DNA of 64,000 nucleotides, from positions 1-64,000 of the forward strand of contig CDRNVI010000034.1 in NCBI GenBank assembly GCA_977017575.1. The letters are read 5' to 3'. The stretch is from Paramoeba atlantica. Taxonomy: Eukaryota > Discosea. This document shows, in pieces, positions 39,390-49,025 of this stretch (the first letter of the stretch is position 1; each line of letters opens with the position of its first letter). Both the position numbers and the translations under genes were made by a program. The notes below the pieces were generated by a model. That model saw only the letters and a list, made by a program, of their open reading frames with translations. It had not been told where the DNA came from and ran no database searches.

Positions 39390-41054
39390 TCAAACCAACC
39401 GAAAAAGCTCTCCCCAGGAAACACTCTCCTGGAACTCTCTCCCGGCATAAATTTGCTGTCGAAAATGTCCCCCACAGACCGAGGCGCCTCGATCTCTCCA
39501 GTGTTCCCAGATCGTTCGTTGTGGTGTACTCATTTGGGACTCTGAAGAAAAAGCCCAAATCGGAAAAGACATTTTATCTTTTCCAGGCGATCGAAATTTA
39601 CTTTTATGTTTCGGATACAAACTGGAGAGGTGGTCCTCTTGTATTGAGGCCCCGACGTGAAGAATCACCAACTGGTCGAGTGGCTGGACCGGTTGGATTA
39701 ACTCCAGTAAGCCTTGTGAGGTGACGCGAGCGGAAATCGGGTAAAATTCAGGAGGCAGGGAGGGAGGAAAGCGTGAGGAATAGGATGAGGAAAAATTAGA
39801 AGGATAGGAAGAAGGAAAAGAAGAATCAGTTCTCTTCTCACCCTTGCGTTGCGGGGAAGAAGGTAAAAGAGGAGAGATTTTCCCAAAAAGAAGGGACTGG
39901 CCCAAGGAGGGGTATTGCGCTGTTGTTTGCATTATGGCGGATAACGGATCCATGTCGTTTAGGGAGTGAATAATGCGATTGGTCACCCCGGTGACGACCA
40001 GTGGAGAGCCCGCGGTCTCCATTCCGGTAATAATTTGGGACAGCGGCCGAGAGGCTTCCCATGATGGGGTAACCTCCCGGGTAAGGTTATGCTTCTCAAG
40101 ATCGGCCAAAGAATGAGAAGAGGGTTCTAACATCTTTATGTTCTTGGAACAATCCTCGGAGTAACGAACCACCTGAGAGGAGAGCAACACAAATCCGGAG
40201 AGCGCTGCGCGTTGACTTTGTTCTGTGACATGAAAAAGCACTTTTTGTTTTGGCACACTCTTTTTTTCCCCTCCTTTTTTCACCCCTTTTTGCATTGCTT
40301 TCCCGAACACCGGAAAACCTTCGTTGTTTCTTTGCCACAAATAGGTTTGCCCCACCCCCGCGCCACCAATCAAATCTTTTTGCGGAAGAAACCGACGTAG
40401 CCCCGGTAACACTCTCTCACTCTCTAACACTTGATCTAAATGACACAGTGCTATATTTTTTTGTTGTTTCAAGGAAGAAAAATGAGTGTGGAGCACAGAG
40501 GGAAGCGTTAGGACTCCGGAGGAATGAAAGCAGGCCGACTCTATGGGGAGAAAAAGCGGGAGAATTCGTATACCAGGAGGTAGCGTAAGAAGTGACAAGG
40601 TGGCGTTATCCTTTTTATCTTCTGCTAGATTTCTATCTTTTTCTAGGTTTTTATCTTCTCTCTTTTTATCTTCTTCTCCCTTTTTATCCTCTTTTACGTT
40701 TTCTACCTTCTTTACCTTTTTATCTTTTTTTACCATCTTATCTTTGTATTCTACTCTTGTTTGCTCTCTAAATAAAGGCCCGGCAAGGGTTTCAGTCGCG
40801 AGCACAAGCTCCAGGGATGAGGCCCAGGGCTGGGAGAGTAACTTGTTTAAAAATTGTCGCCATAGCACAGGGGTACAGCAGCAATGGGGAGAGAAGTAGA
40901 GATTCGCGATACGAGGAGATGAGAGAGAAGAAGAAGAAGAAAGTTGAGAAACGCATTCCGAGATCGCAGGGAGGAAGGCAGGGGAGGCGCTACGGGCGAT
41001 GCGAAGCTGGACGGGGGATGTCATAGAGGATGCATTTTTGGAGAGATGGGGCAA
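39390..41054 (-). CDS. FIST-domain protein
   Basis: The sequence fits a FIST N plus C domain protein, as in the FBXO22 family and bacterial sensory proteins. In the N part, LYFSPHCCCTPVLWRQFL and SSLELVLATETLAGPL fit the FIST_N start. In the C part, PLVVTGVTNRIIHSLNDMD fits the FIST_C beginning, FYPISARVTSQGLLEL and LDQLVILHVGASIQEDHL its middle, and IWAFSSES...WEHWRDRGASVCGGHFRQQ with WGELFRL its end. No F-box is seen. A Lys/Asp/Glu insertion (KKDKKVKKVENVKEDKKGE-like, about residues 106-150) and a Ser/Pro-rich loop interrupt the fold. The substrate or ligand is unknown. 554 residues. Confidence 0.55.
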   Translation of the reverse strand: MPHLSKNASSMTSPVQLRIARSASPAFLPAISECVSQLSSSSSLSSPRIANLYFSPHCCCTPVLWRQFLNKLLSQPWASSLELVLATETLAGPLFREQTRVEYKDKMVKKDKKVKKVENVKEDKKGEEDKKREDKNLEKDRNLAEDKKDNATLSLLTLPPGIRILPLFLPIESACFHSSGVLTLPSVLHTHFSSLKQQKNIALCHLDQVLESERVLPGLRRFLPQKDLIGGAGVGQTYLWQRNNEGFPVFGKAMQKGVKKGGEKKSVPKQKVLFHVTEQSQRAALSGFVLLSSQVVRYSEDCSKNIKMLEPSSHSLADLEKHNLTREVTPSWEASRPLSQIITGMETAGSPLVVTGVTNRIIHSLNDMDPLSAIMQTTAQYPSLGQSLLFGKISPLLPSSPQRKGEKRTDSSFPSSYPSNFSSSYSSRFPPSLPPEFYPISARVTSQGLLELIQPVQPLDQLVILHVGASIQEDHLSSLYPKHKSKFRSPGKDKMSFPIWAFSSESQMSTPQRTIWEHWRDRGASVCGGHFRQQIYAGREFQESVSWGELFRLV

Positions 41055-41329
41055 CAGGGTGGTGGGGTGGGGAGGGTTGAGATGGTGGGGGAAAAGAGTA
41101 TAAACGATCGAAAAGAGATGAAAAACACAGCGTGAGTAGGATATAGAAAAGAAAATTTGTATTTACTTTTAGATTTGTGTTACCTTTAGATTTAACGTTT
41201 ATATTTTCAAATTACTTGGCGAAAAGACAATGAGGGTACTCAATGCTTCAATATTTCATGGTTGCTCAATGTGCAATATCGGAGTCAGACAAGCAGCATA
41301 AAGGTGAAGAACTTTTAGCTAAAAAGACA

Positions 41330-42094
41330 TTAATGAGTGAGAGTAATTAGCGTATTCTTCACAGTAAAACTGTTACAAATGGATGTCGGGATCTGAGAGT
41401 GTTTGATATGACCAGAGAGATCCTGGTTGTTAAATAAATAGAAACATGTCAATGATTCTGGAAGGCTGGATAAATCTATGACTCCCGAAAAGCGGTTGTC
41501 CCGTATACTCAAATATTGCATATTGTCCGGAAGGGAAGTCAAATCTACAGGACCCGTGAGAGAATTCGAGGCAAGTGCGAGGTACTCCAGTGGTGTAGGA
41601 AGTTGATTTAAGCACACATGACCAGTAAATTCATTATTGCTTAAACACAAGCGTTCCATGTGCTGTGGAAGAGAAATTAAATCCAAAGACCCATAAAATT
41701 TGTTGTTGTGAAGGTTGAATGAGTGAAGATCAAAAGGTAACTTATTCAGTGCGACTTCTCCGGAAATGGTATTCGTTTCTACGCTAAATGTAACCAATGA
41801 ACTTGGAAGGTCAATGAAATGCAATACGCCCGACAAAACGCGTCTATCCCAATAAATATCACTCACTTTGCCATCGTCATCGCAGCGTACACCTTCCCAA
41901 CTACAGGCTGGGGTGCGCGTGCTCCAGGAGCGTGCAGTATTCAACAAATCGGAGATAAATCTTGCAAGCGCATGTTCTTGAGGGAGATTCACCAAATTAA
42001 CCTTCGCAGCACGTGACGGGTGGCATGTTCGTGAAGTGTCTGAGAAACAAGCGCTTGGAATCATGAAAAAGTAAGAGTGTAAACCGCAAAGCAC
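41330..42094 (-). CDS. LRR protein 2 (cysteine-capped family)
   Basis: The N-terminus MLCGLHSYFFMIPSACFS is a short hydrophobic signal peptide. The N-cap is ARSWSTRTPACSWEGVRCDD. About seven LRRs follow, in which each repeat ends in a D or V strand and starts LP (for example SLPQHMERLCLSNNEFTGHV). The C-terminal cap NNQDLSGHIKHSQIP...TVKNTLITL ends without a membrane anchor. This predicts a small secreted or surface-attached binding protein of 254 residues. It is flanked by the FIST gene and a TIR element. Confidence 0.8.
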   Translation of the reverse strand: MLCGLHSYFFMIPSACFSDTSRTCHPSRAAKVNLVNLPQEHALARFISDLLNTARSWSTRTPACSWEGVRCDDDGKVSDIYWDRRVLSGVLHFIDLPSSLVTFSVETNTISGEVALNKLPFDLHSFNLHNNKFYGSLDLISLPQHMERLCLSNNEFTGHVCLNQLPTPLEYLALASNSLTGPVDLTSLPDNMQYLSIRDNRFSGVIDLSSLPESLTCFYLFNNQDLSGHIKHSQIPTSICNSFTVKNTLITLTH

Positions 42095-42298
42095 AAAATT
42101 AAAGAACGAGTTGATCCACCAGGAGAACCATAAAAATAAGGAAGGAGGGCTCGTTTATTGATTTTTTTTTGGGCATTTTATGCTAACGCTAATCGAACCT
42201 TTTTTGACTTTTTAAATTGTACTCCCATTTTTTTAGTTGCAGGTTGATCGCCCAATTCTCATTCTTCGTGATTATCAGAAATGTGACTTTTAATGTAA

Positions 42299-43640
42299 AC
42301 CGGGGTGCGGATTATTATTGCACTGCAGTAGGCCTATTGTAGTGCAATAAGCTATTGCAGTGCAATAATAATCCGCAAGTGGTCGAAATGCAATAATAAT
42401 CCGCAAGCACATTATTATTGCATTGTCACATGTTCTCCCCGCAAAAAGCAAAAGTAAAAATGCCCCTCTTGAAGAATAAACGCAACGATTTACTTCTGCT
42501 GGCACGTCCACACGGTATCCGCGATCTTTATTTTCTGATTTGGGCCTGCATGCACGGTAGTTATCCTTGACATGACGTCGTTTATGTCCAATGACATCGG
42601 GTGTGCTTGCACTATCAGAGGCGATCTCATTCTGAGATATACAAGGTTTAAGTGGGATTCCTGGATAATGCACGCTATCAAAAAGATACAACTTCTGTAC
42701 CTTGTTGGTACTTAACCTTAGTTCATCCTTTCTTTCCCCGGCAACGGGCATACCCTTACTGTATTTTCATGCCCGTTTCTGGCCGGCGCTAAGGCTGGAA
42801 CTGTCCCTCTTTATCGCTGAAACAGAGGACGCTCCTTCATCCCTTCACCCCTCCCCGATTCACTCCCCTGGAGTGAGTGCTTCCCTCTCTCGGCTTCTTT
42901 CCTCGCGACCCTTACCTCTCCGAGAGGGCTAGGAGTCACGGTGGCCTCCCTTGAGGACCACTAGACGTGTCCCTCGCTGCCCGCGTTTACGGCTCTCTGC
43001 ACCTGACGGTCGCCCAGCTCTCCGCACCTCGGCTCTCTGCACCCGGATTGCCCCCGAAACTGTAATATGGAGATTACGCAACCGGCTCTCTGCACCTGCA
43101 CATGACAACCGAGTTCTCTGCACCTGGGACGTCAGCTCTCTGCACCCATTCTCCTCCAGCGAGGGCAAATCCTCACGTGATCCACCCGTCGTATGCGGGT
43201 AAGGACAATGTGAGGCAAATCTCTGCACTCTAAGTGCATGAATAAACAAGGATCTATGGATCCTTCCTCAAGGTCACTCATTTTCTCTAGGTCGCTGCTT
43301 TCTTAACGAAGCAACCCTTCACGGATAGAGTAGGTATCGAGATTGCTCATATCTTCTTCGACTCCAAGTTCATCTACGGCACCTTCGTCCCCTTTCAGTG
43401 ATACACATTCTCCGTCTGTGTCCACCGTTTATACAAAATCAGAGGCTTGTTCCCGATGCCGAATAGCCCCTTCTTTAAATAAATTATCCATCCGAAAAGT
43501 GAAATGCAATAATAATCCGAAATACAAGAATAATCCGAAAGTGCAATAATAATGTGTAAAATGCAATAATAATCCGAAAGTGCAATAATAAACCGAAATG
43601 CAATAATAATCCAAAATGCAATAATAATCCGCACCCCCGT
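42299..43640. mobile_element. TIR element of ~1.34 kb with subterminal TGCAATAATAATCCG repeats
   Basis: The left end CGGGGTGCGGATTATTATTG and right end CAATAATAATCCGCACCCCC are inverted complements. Behind each end the word TGCAATAATAATCCG (or its complement) repeats several times: about four on the left (42300-42425) and eight on the right (43500-43640). Such subterminal arrays are typical transposase-binding sites. Inside there are repeats of CTCTCTGCACCTG (42990-43150) and a minus-strand frame (42430-42751) with scattered Cys that I cannot assign. It is probably non-autonomous. No target duplication is obvious. Confidence 0.75.
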
Positions 43641-43679
43641 TTAGATACGTCTATCAGCATTCTGCCTCTTATCGCAATA

Positions 43680-44291
43680 TCAAATTATTGTTATCTTCGT
43701 GCTTTCAATGTTCACGCTCATTATTCGGGCAGCTAAAAAACGAGACACATGTCCAGAAAGGCTGCCATTGTAAGCAAGCGATACTGTTTTTATAGTACTG
43801 GGAAGATGATCTAGAGATATTTCACCAGAAAAACAATTATCTGAGAGATCCACGTAGGTTAATCCAGCAGGACATCGTGTGAAGTCTGGTGTCCCAGAAA
43901 ACGCGTTTCCGGAAATGTCCAAATAATGCATGTCGTTTGGAAGAAGAGTAAAGTCGGGACACCCAGTAAAAAGATCATCATCAAACATTTTCGAAATACT
44001 TAGGCGAATCAACGTGGCGGGTAAAAGTGAGAAATCAAACTCTCCGTACGAGAGAACGTGATCCCAATTTATCTCGATTATTTTGCCATCATCATTACAA
44101 TCAACTCCATACCATTTACATACCGGAACGTCCTCTTTCCACGAGTCGTCGTCGAGTAGTTCAAACTTCGCGACAAGTTGAGCCATTAGAAATTCCTGAG
44201 AAAGAAATGAACCCCGAATACGACCGGGGCGTACTTTTGCACGTTCTGCATCACTACCGTGAACCATCATCGCAAAGAGTGGAGCACACAT
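43680..44291 (-). CDS. LRR protein 3 (cysteine-capped family)
   Basis: 203 residues. The N-terminus MCAPLFAMMVHGSDAER is a short, weakly hydrophobic leader. The N-cap is DDDSWKEDVPVCKWYGVDCND. About five LRRs follow (PNDMHYLDISGNAFSGTPD, PAGLTYVDLSDNCFSGEIS), then the shared C-cap AYNGSLSGHVSRFL...NIESTKITI. Acidic residues are frequent near the N-cap. There is no membrane anchor. Confidence 0.75.
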   Translation of the reverse strand: MCAPLFAMMVHGSDAERAKVRPGRIRGSFLSQEFLMAQLVAKFELLDDDSWKEDVPVCKWYGVDCNDDGKIIEINWDHVLSYGEFDFSLLPATLIRLSISKMFDDDLFTGCPDFTLLPNDMHYLDISGNAFSGTPDFTRCPAGLTYVDLSDNCFSGEISLDHLPSTIKTVSLAYNGSLSGHVSRFLAARIMSVNIESTKITII

Positions 44292-44554
44292 TTTAAAAGA
44301 GTGTTTAGTAAAAGCCCTTTTTAAATAGCAATAATAGATTTAAGACAAACAAAGAAACTCCTGAGTACAATTTTGTAGTAGCTGCACAAAATCCAGACAA
44401 CGAACCACACCTATCCTACACATATTCTACATAACAACGGGCGGAGTCCTTGAATTCACAACTCCACACTTCATCGTATGAAGAGTTCATACACAGCGCC
44501 ACTACACTGTACTCCCCCGGGGGTCTCACACACCGCACTTCCTTTTTCCACCCC

Positions 44555-46960
44555 CTACGCCCCATTCACACGTTGATAAATCAACCGCCACACCTCCGGG
44601 TGACCCGCCATGATCTCCACATGGTCGATCCCGGGGAAAAAGAACGTTTTGACCTCCTGCCGCTGTTCGCCCCCCCAGCGGCTACACAGCTGCAGGCTGC
44701 CAAAGGTCACGGTGCCATCCCCCTCCTGGGTCGTGTGCAGCCGCGGGTTGTACCGGTCACTGTCCGCCGTGCTGTCAATCTCAATACGGTCCGTGGTGCG
44801 TACCCCGTTGCTGTAGATACAATCCACAGGGACCCCCGGGGGGGAGTAATAGTTAGCACTCGCGGGGAGGCTCTCGAGGAGGTCACCGTAGATGTCCTCC
44901 ATGTGGGGCATGTCCCGCACGAGCTGGGGGAGGTCCCGTACGGTGTACTCCCGGAGGGGCTGGGTGGGTTTGTCGGAGAAATTCATAATGCACCCTTTGT
45001 GGGGTGATTTTAAGGATTGGGAGTTGGTATCTGGTTTTGAATTTGATTTTTCGGAAGATTTTTGAAGTAATGTTTTTGCTCGTGCGGTCTCGGTTCCGAT
45101 ACGCATCAATACACGATCGGGAGACCAAATGTGCGCTGTGGCGTTGTGTAACATGGGAAACAGCATGTACATACCTGGCCAGGTCGCGATCAACGGTTGT
45201 AGCGTCCACAACGGAAGCGGGGAGCCTACATTTTCCCCTACCACGGCCGCTTGTAGCGCATTCATTGTCCCCGCATAGGGGGCGGCGACCGAGATCAACC
45301 GAGCAATGTACGTATCCTTCCATTTCTGATCCACATAGGTGTTTAAAAACAGAACCGCCAGGGTACCTCCAAGACTGTGCCCACAAAGCGTCACCTTTGT
45401 GTTTCCATTATCTCTGTACATTTGCTCCACACGCTGCTTGACCTCGATAAAATACCCCCCATAGGCGTTCCCGGGACCAAAATGCTTGTACTTATCCGCG
45501 ACCCCAAGACGAAAATCATACGGCACCACATCTAAATTATGTTTCACCGTATACGGACGAAGTTGATACGCGGGAATGGGAGGCAGCGTTCGTGTTTTCG
45601 CCCCATACCGGTTACTTTCCTTCTTTTCCTTACTCTCCGCGCCGTTTGTTTTTTTCTTGAGCCCTGGTCTTCCCTGCGCGTTCTGTAATCCCTCCGTCAC
45701 ATTCAACGCCTCCGTGTAGTTCACCCGCACCGGAACCACCGGACTCCCCGTCGCCTCTACCGCATAACACGTCGGGTTCTCCCACACCCGCACCGTACCT
45801 CTCCCAAAGGTCTGCTGCATCTCCTTCGGGTCCGTGATGGCCACAAAAAAATCATGAAAATATTTTGTCGCATCACAGGAGGCCCCATTGGAGGGATCAA
45901 GACACCGCACCGCATGGACGGTATCTTGATGAGGGCGAACCTCAACCCCCGGGGGAAACTCAGCCCTAAAACTAAAAGTGTGGGGGTTACCTTTATTTTC
46001 CTTTTCATGACTTATATTTTCGTTGCCTTTATTTTCCTTTTCATGACTTTTATTTTCATTGCTTTTATTCCTTTCTTTTTCTTTATCTTCCTTTTCTTTA
46101 TTTTCATAACCTTTATTTTCCTTTTCCTTATCTTTATTTTCATTTCCTTTATTTTCATTTCTTTCCATTTCCTCATCTTCCCCCTCCCCCCTCCTCACCA
46201 CCAGCCGCATGGTCCGGGACCAGCACCGGTACGAGAGGGTCATGGAGCGCACGTTGACCCAGGCGATGGTCCAGTCCAGGGTGCGGGCGCACTCGAAGGG
46301 GAGACCCGTCGCGGCGGTACGCTTCTCCTCCAGCACGGAGCCCAGCAGCCCGGGGAGAACCAGCAGGGGGCCGGGCGGGGGGGAAGAAGAGGAAGAGGAA
46401 GAAGTCGTTTGTTGGTGTCGTTGTCTTTGTAGTTTTTGTTTCCTCTTTTGTGTTAGGGTTGGCTGCTGCTGCTGCTGCTGCTGCTGTTGTTGTTGTTGAA
46501 AAGGGAGAGGGGAGGGGACGAAGGAGGCCGAGGGGGTTGTGGTGGTAGGGTGGTGGAAAAAAGAGGAGGCTTCTTGTGAAGAGGGATCATGGGTTAAGGT
46601 TGAGGAGGGTGGGTTTAGGATTTTTTTCGGGGAAGAAGAAGAAGAAGAAGAAGAAAAGGGACATTTTTTAGAAGATGAAGAATCTTGCAGCGAGGCGATC
46701 TTTTTTTCGGGGGAGACGAAATCACGTCGGAGGAATGCCGCACATTGGGCGTGGATGGAGAAGAGATCGGGTCCGGTGAAGGGGTCAGTGAGATCGAGAT
46801 CGGGGATGGTGGTGGGGGTGGTTTGTGGGGCGTTGTAAGGTTGGGAGGTGCGGATGTGGGACACGGCGAGGAGGCTGAATAGGAGAATAGAAGGAAAGGC
46901 GAGATGTATACGACGTGGGGTAGAAGTAAGACCCGCGGGGGTACAGGGTACATGGGGCAT
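44555..46960 (-). CDS. LCAT/PDAT-type acyltransferase or phospholipase
   Basis: Alpha/beta hydrolase of the lecithin:cholesterol acyltransferase family, which moves or releases an acyl chain of a phospholipid. An N-terminal signal anchor (HLAFPSILLFSLLAVSHI) is followed by a long Ser/Pro/poly-Gln region, the family lid region (PPPGPLLVLPGLLGSVLE) and VVPYDFRLG. The nucleophile elbow is LCGHSLGGTLA, the Asp lies in EGDGTVTFGS and the His in FPGIDHVEIM, so the triad is complete. An Asn/Lys/Glu repeat (NENKGNENKDKEKE-like) of ~65 residues interrupts the N-terminal part of the fold. I choose the ATG at 46960, because CTTTTTTCACCATTACTCTC and AG sit just before it; the frame is open to 47002. 801 residues, in the range of PDAT and larger than LCAT. 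The substrate is not predictable. Confidence 0.85.
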   Translation of the reverse strand: MPHVPCTPAGLTSTPRRIHLAFPSILLFSLLAVSHIRTSQPYNAPQTTPTTIPDLDLTDPFTGPDLFSIHAQCAAFLRRDFVSPEKKIASLQDSSSSKKCPFSSSSSSSSPKKILNPPSSTLTHDPSSQEASSFFHHPTTTTPSASFVPSPLPFQQQQQQQQQQQQPTLTQKRKQKLQRQRHQQTTSSSSSSSPPPGPLLVLPGLLGSVLEEKRTAATGLPFECARTLDWTIAWVNVRSMTLSYRCWSRTMRLVVRRGEGEDEEMERNENKGNENKDKEKENKGYENKEKEDKEKERNKSNENKSHEKENKGNENISHEKENKGNPHTFSFRAEFPPGVEVRPHQDTVHAVRCLDPSNGASCDATKYFHDFFVAITDPKEMQQTFGRGTVRVWENPTCYAVEATGSPVVPVRVNYTEALNVTEGLQNAQGRPGLKKKTNGAESKEKKESNRYGAKTRTLPPIPAYQLRPYTVKHNLDVVPYDFRLGVADKYKHFGPGNAYGGYFIEVKQRVEQMYRDNGNTKVTLCGHSLGGTLAVLFLNTYVDQKWKDTYIARLISVAAPYAGTMNALQAAVVGENVGSPLPLWTLQPLIATWPGMYMLFPMLHNATAHIWSPDRVLMRIGTETARAKTLLQKSSEKSNSKPDTNSQSLKSPHKGCIMNFSDKPTQPLREYTVRDLPQLVRDMPHMEDIYGDLLESLPASANYYSPPGVPVDCIYSNGVRTTDRIEIDSTADSDRYNPRLHTTQEGDGTVTFGSLQLCSRWGGEQRQEVKTFFFPGIDHVEIMAGHPEVWRLIYQRVNGA

Positions 46961-46986
46961 TGCTGGAGAGTAATGGTGAAAAAAGA
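46961..46986 (-). promoter_or_regulatory. Pyrimidine tract and AG directly before the LCAT-type start
   Basis: The minus strand reads CTTTTTTCACCATTACTCTC followed by CAG two bases before the ATG at 46960. This looks like a splice acceptor and decides between this start and the ATG at 47002, which would be inside or upstream of the tract. Confidence 0.4.
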
Positions 46987-47124
46987 CCAATAATAGGCTC
47001 AAAATGTAGGTGTACGTATTTCACATGCAGTGCGCAAATAGTGCTATGGGTGAAATACAGTTATCCTATACACTACTACAACTGTCTTCAAAAGAACAAA
47101 AAAAATCAATACATTCTTTGATAA

Positions 47125-47724
47125 CTAAATAGACATCCACTTGCTATCAAAGCAACCATATGCATCAACAAAAGTGTCTCGAACTTGTAACGCGTCTAGA
47201 ACACATGGACGAGGCGTTCGCAGTAGAGCAGAAGAAGGCACCGTAAATGTCTCGGAGTGTACTTCTACTACAGGTGAGGTAGACTCTGATCTGGTATAGT
47301 CGTGGAACTTGCTTTCAGCACCGCGAGGTGTCGCCCGAACTTTGTAGCATGGACGCACACGCACCCTACCTTGACGTACATCCACACTTGCAACTTGGAT
47401 CAAAATTGTATCCTCCGAGGGACCTGAAAGGGTCCGTCCTTCCTCCCTTTCCGCGGTGTCGCAGTAATAATATTCGCCGGCAATAAGACGACGCATGTCA
47501 CACAAAAGTGATGGCTCCTCATTCTGACGTTGTGCAGGACAGGAGTCTCTATGCGCATTGTAGTTGCTGCTAACTGCTACTGGGCGAGAAGGCTTAAAAC
47601 TGTGGTACGTATGCGGTCGAATACGGTAATAAGGGGAAGAAGGGGCTTGAATAGATTCATCAGAGATCGGAACTGAGGCCATTAGATTAAGTTTACAAGA
47701 AATTAGCGAAGCATAATCATTCAA
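47125..47724 (-). CDS. Hypothetical protein
   Basis: Not recognised. It has 199 residues, or 185 if the second Met at 47682 is used. The middle is predicted to be strand-rich: AGEYYYCDTAEREEGRTL, TILIQVASVDVRQGRVRVRP and VVEVHSETFTVPSSAL alternate charged and hydrophobic residues, like a small beta-barrel (Tudor/SH3-like is one possibility). The N-terminal 75 residues are Ser/Pro/Tyr-rich and probably unfolded. There is no signal peptide or membrane segment. Position in the strand cluster and codon continuity support it as a real gene. Confidence 0.6.
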   Translation of the reverse strand: MNDYASLISCKLNLMASVPISDESIQAPSSPYYRIRPHTYHSFKPSRPVAVSSNYNAHRDSCPAQRQNEEPSLLCDMRRLIAGEYYYCDTAEREEGRTLSGPSEDTILIQVASVDVRQGRVRVRPCYKVRATPRGAESKFHDYTRSESTSPVVEVHSETFTVPSSALLRTPRPCVLDALQVRDTFVDAYGCFDSKWMSI

Positions 47725-47767
47725 TGATAGAGTCCTAAACTGGGGTACGACTTAACATGCCCCGGAA

Positions 47768-47806
47768 TTTACCCGTAGTGAATCACTACGGTTCACTACG
47801 GGTAAA
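47768..47806. other. Perfect hairpin, 15-bp arms
   Basis: TTTACCCGTAGTGAA and its exact complement flank a 9-nt loop, which itself repeats part of the arm. It sits in the 250-bp gap between the hypothetical gene and an LRR gene. Confidence 0.85.
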
Positions 47807-47877
47807 CTCGGTCAAAAGGGACTTTTGCTCCCTCAAATTATTTTTTGTAAATATCTTTGAAAATTTGAGTGCTCCTA

Positions 47878-47907
47878 CTTAACGGCACTTTGTATAGTGC
47901 CGTTAAG
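47878..47907. other. Perfect hairpin, 12-bp arms
   Basis: CTTAACGGCACT and its exact complement flank a 6-nt loop. It lies 70 bp from the first hairpin, in the same intergenic gap. The stems are unrelated in sequence, which argues against one element with two ends. Confidence 0.85.
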
Positions 47908-47974
47908 TCGACACCAGTGATACTGTATGTAAGGAGAGTACTGTATGTGGTACGAATACCACTTTAAGGAGTGC

Positions 47975-48697
47975 TCAAGTCTTCATACTGTTGTGCTCGC
48001 CGATTATTTCGCTGAATGAATTATTAGAAAAGGTTACAGACGTCAAACAATTTGGAAGAACACGCAGATCTAACACACCCATGAATTTATTTTCTTTGAG
48101 AAGTATCTCTGTCATTGTTTTCGGAATATTATCAAGCTGTACTATGCCTGTGAATTGGTTTCGATGAAGCCACAGCCATTGCAGGCCTAAGGGCAGATGA
48201 TTGAAATTGAGTTCCCCACTAAAATAATTCGAATTAAGGCAAAAGTATACCAATGAAGCAGGAAGGGATGTCAAATCTATAGAGCCTGTAAAATGATTAT
48301 GATTCAAATAGATTAACGATGAGTTCAAAGGAAGATAGGAACAGTCTACGTGCCCCTCAAAATGATTCCCTTGTAACTGGATCTGCTTAATCTCCCGCGG
48401 GAGGTTTTCCCAGCTCAATGTGCCCCTCAGACGCCTATAATTTGCATTAAGTTCGTGGAAAGATCCATCCTCTCTATCCAGGGACATGCCATTCCACGCG
48501 TGAAGCGGATTTGTTTCCTTCCACGTTGAATCTGGATTACTAACATTTCGAAAGAATAGAGAGATTTGAATTTCCACAGGAAGCATTATGCTCCGTACTT
48601 TATGACCAGAATGTGTGGCGGCGCAGTCGGACATAGGTACTAAGCTGAGTTCACGGGTAACAAAAGTTAAAAATATCTCCACCAAACAAAGCTTCAT
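47975..48697 (-). CDS. LRR protein 4 (family member without the Cys N-cap)
   Basis: I start at the ATG 48697, where MKLCLVEIFLTFV opens a signal peptide; the frame extends to 48778. The N-cap keeps the family layout (NVSNPDSTWKETNPLHAWNG) but both cysteines of the C-x-W-x-G-x-x-C motif are missing. About seven regular LRRs follow (SLVYFCLNSNYFSGELNFN, TMTEILLKENKFMGVLDLR). It resembles LRR protein 6 in having the NxSNPxSTW start. 240 residues, no membrane anchor. The 328-bp gap upstream of 48698 contains a doubled TTTATTGTAYGCCATACA word and no gene. Confidence 0.75.
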   Translation of the reverse strand: MKLCLVEIFLTFVTRELSLVPMSDCAATHSGHKVRSIMLPVEIQISLFFRNVSNPDSTWKETNPLHAWNGMSLDREDGSFHELNANYRRLRGTLSWENLPREIKQIQLQGNHFEGHVDCSYLPLNSSLIYLNHNHFTGSIDLTSLPASLVYFCLNSNYFSGELNFNHLPLGLQWLWLHRNQFTGIVQLDNIPKTMTEILLKENKFMGVLDLRVLPNCLTSVTFSNNSFSEIIGEHNSMKT

Positions 48698-49025
48698 AAT
48701 GTACAATCGAATGCAGTAGATTTCCGCTATTGGATCGACCTTACATTTTTCCAGCTCTTGTCGTAAGCTAAGATACAAATAACTGTCAAAAACGTTGATT
48801 GTTTATTGTACGCCATACATTTATTGTATGCCATACAGCAGTGACTGAGACTACGAGCTGTTCTAGCGTTTCATCTTTAAAATAAGCAACTCACCAATTC
48901 TATAGACACAAATTATCAGGAAACTGAGGAGATAAATAAGAAGAATAGGTGAAAAAAGTTTCCATGTATACAAAACTTATCGTCGAAAAAATATACTTTG
49001 ATCACAATATTTCTTCATGTGCATC

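Noticed and set aside
42430-42751. PiggyBac-like Cys-rich transposase end inside the TIR element
   Set aside because: A few Cys and a basic stretch are suggestive, but the CxxC spacing does not fit; left as unassigned.
46209-46499. Plus-strand frame ending in poly-Cys
   Set aside because: Antisense shadow of the poly-Gln (CTG/CAG) stretch in the LCAT-type gene.
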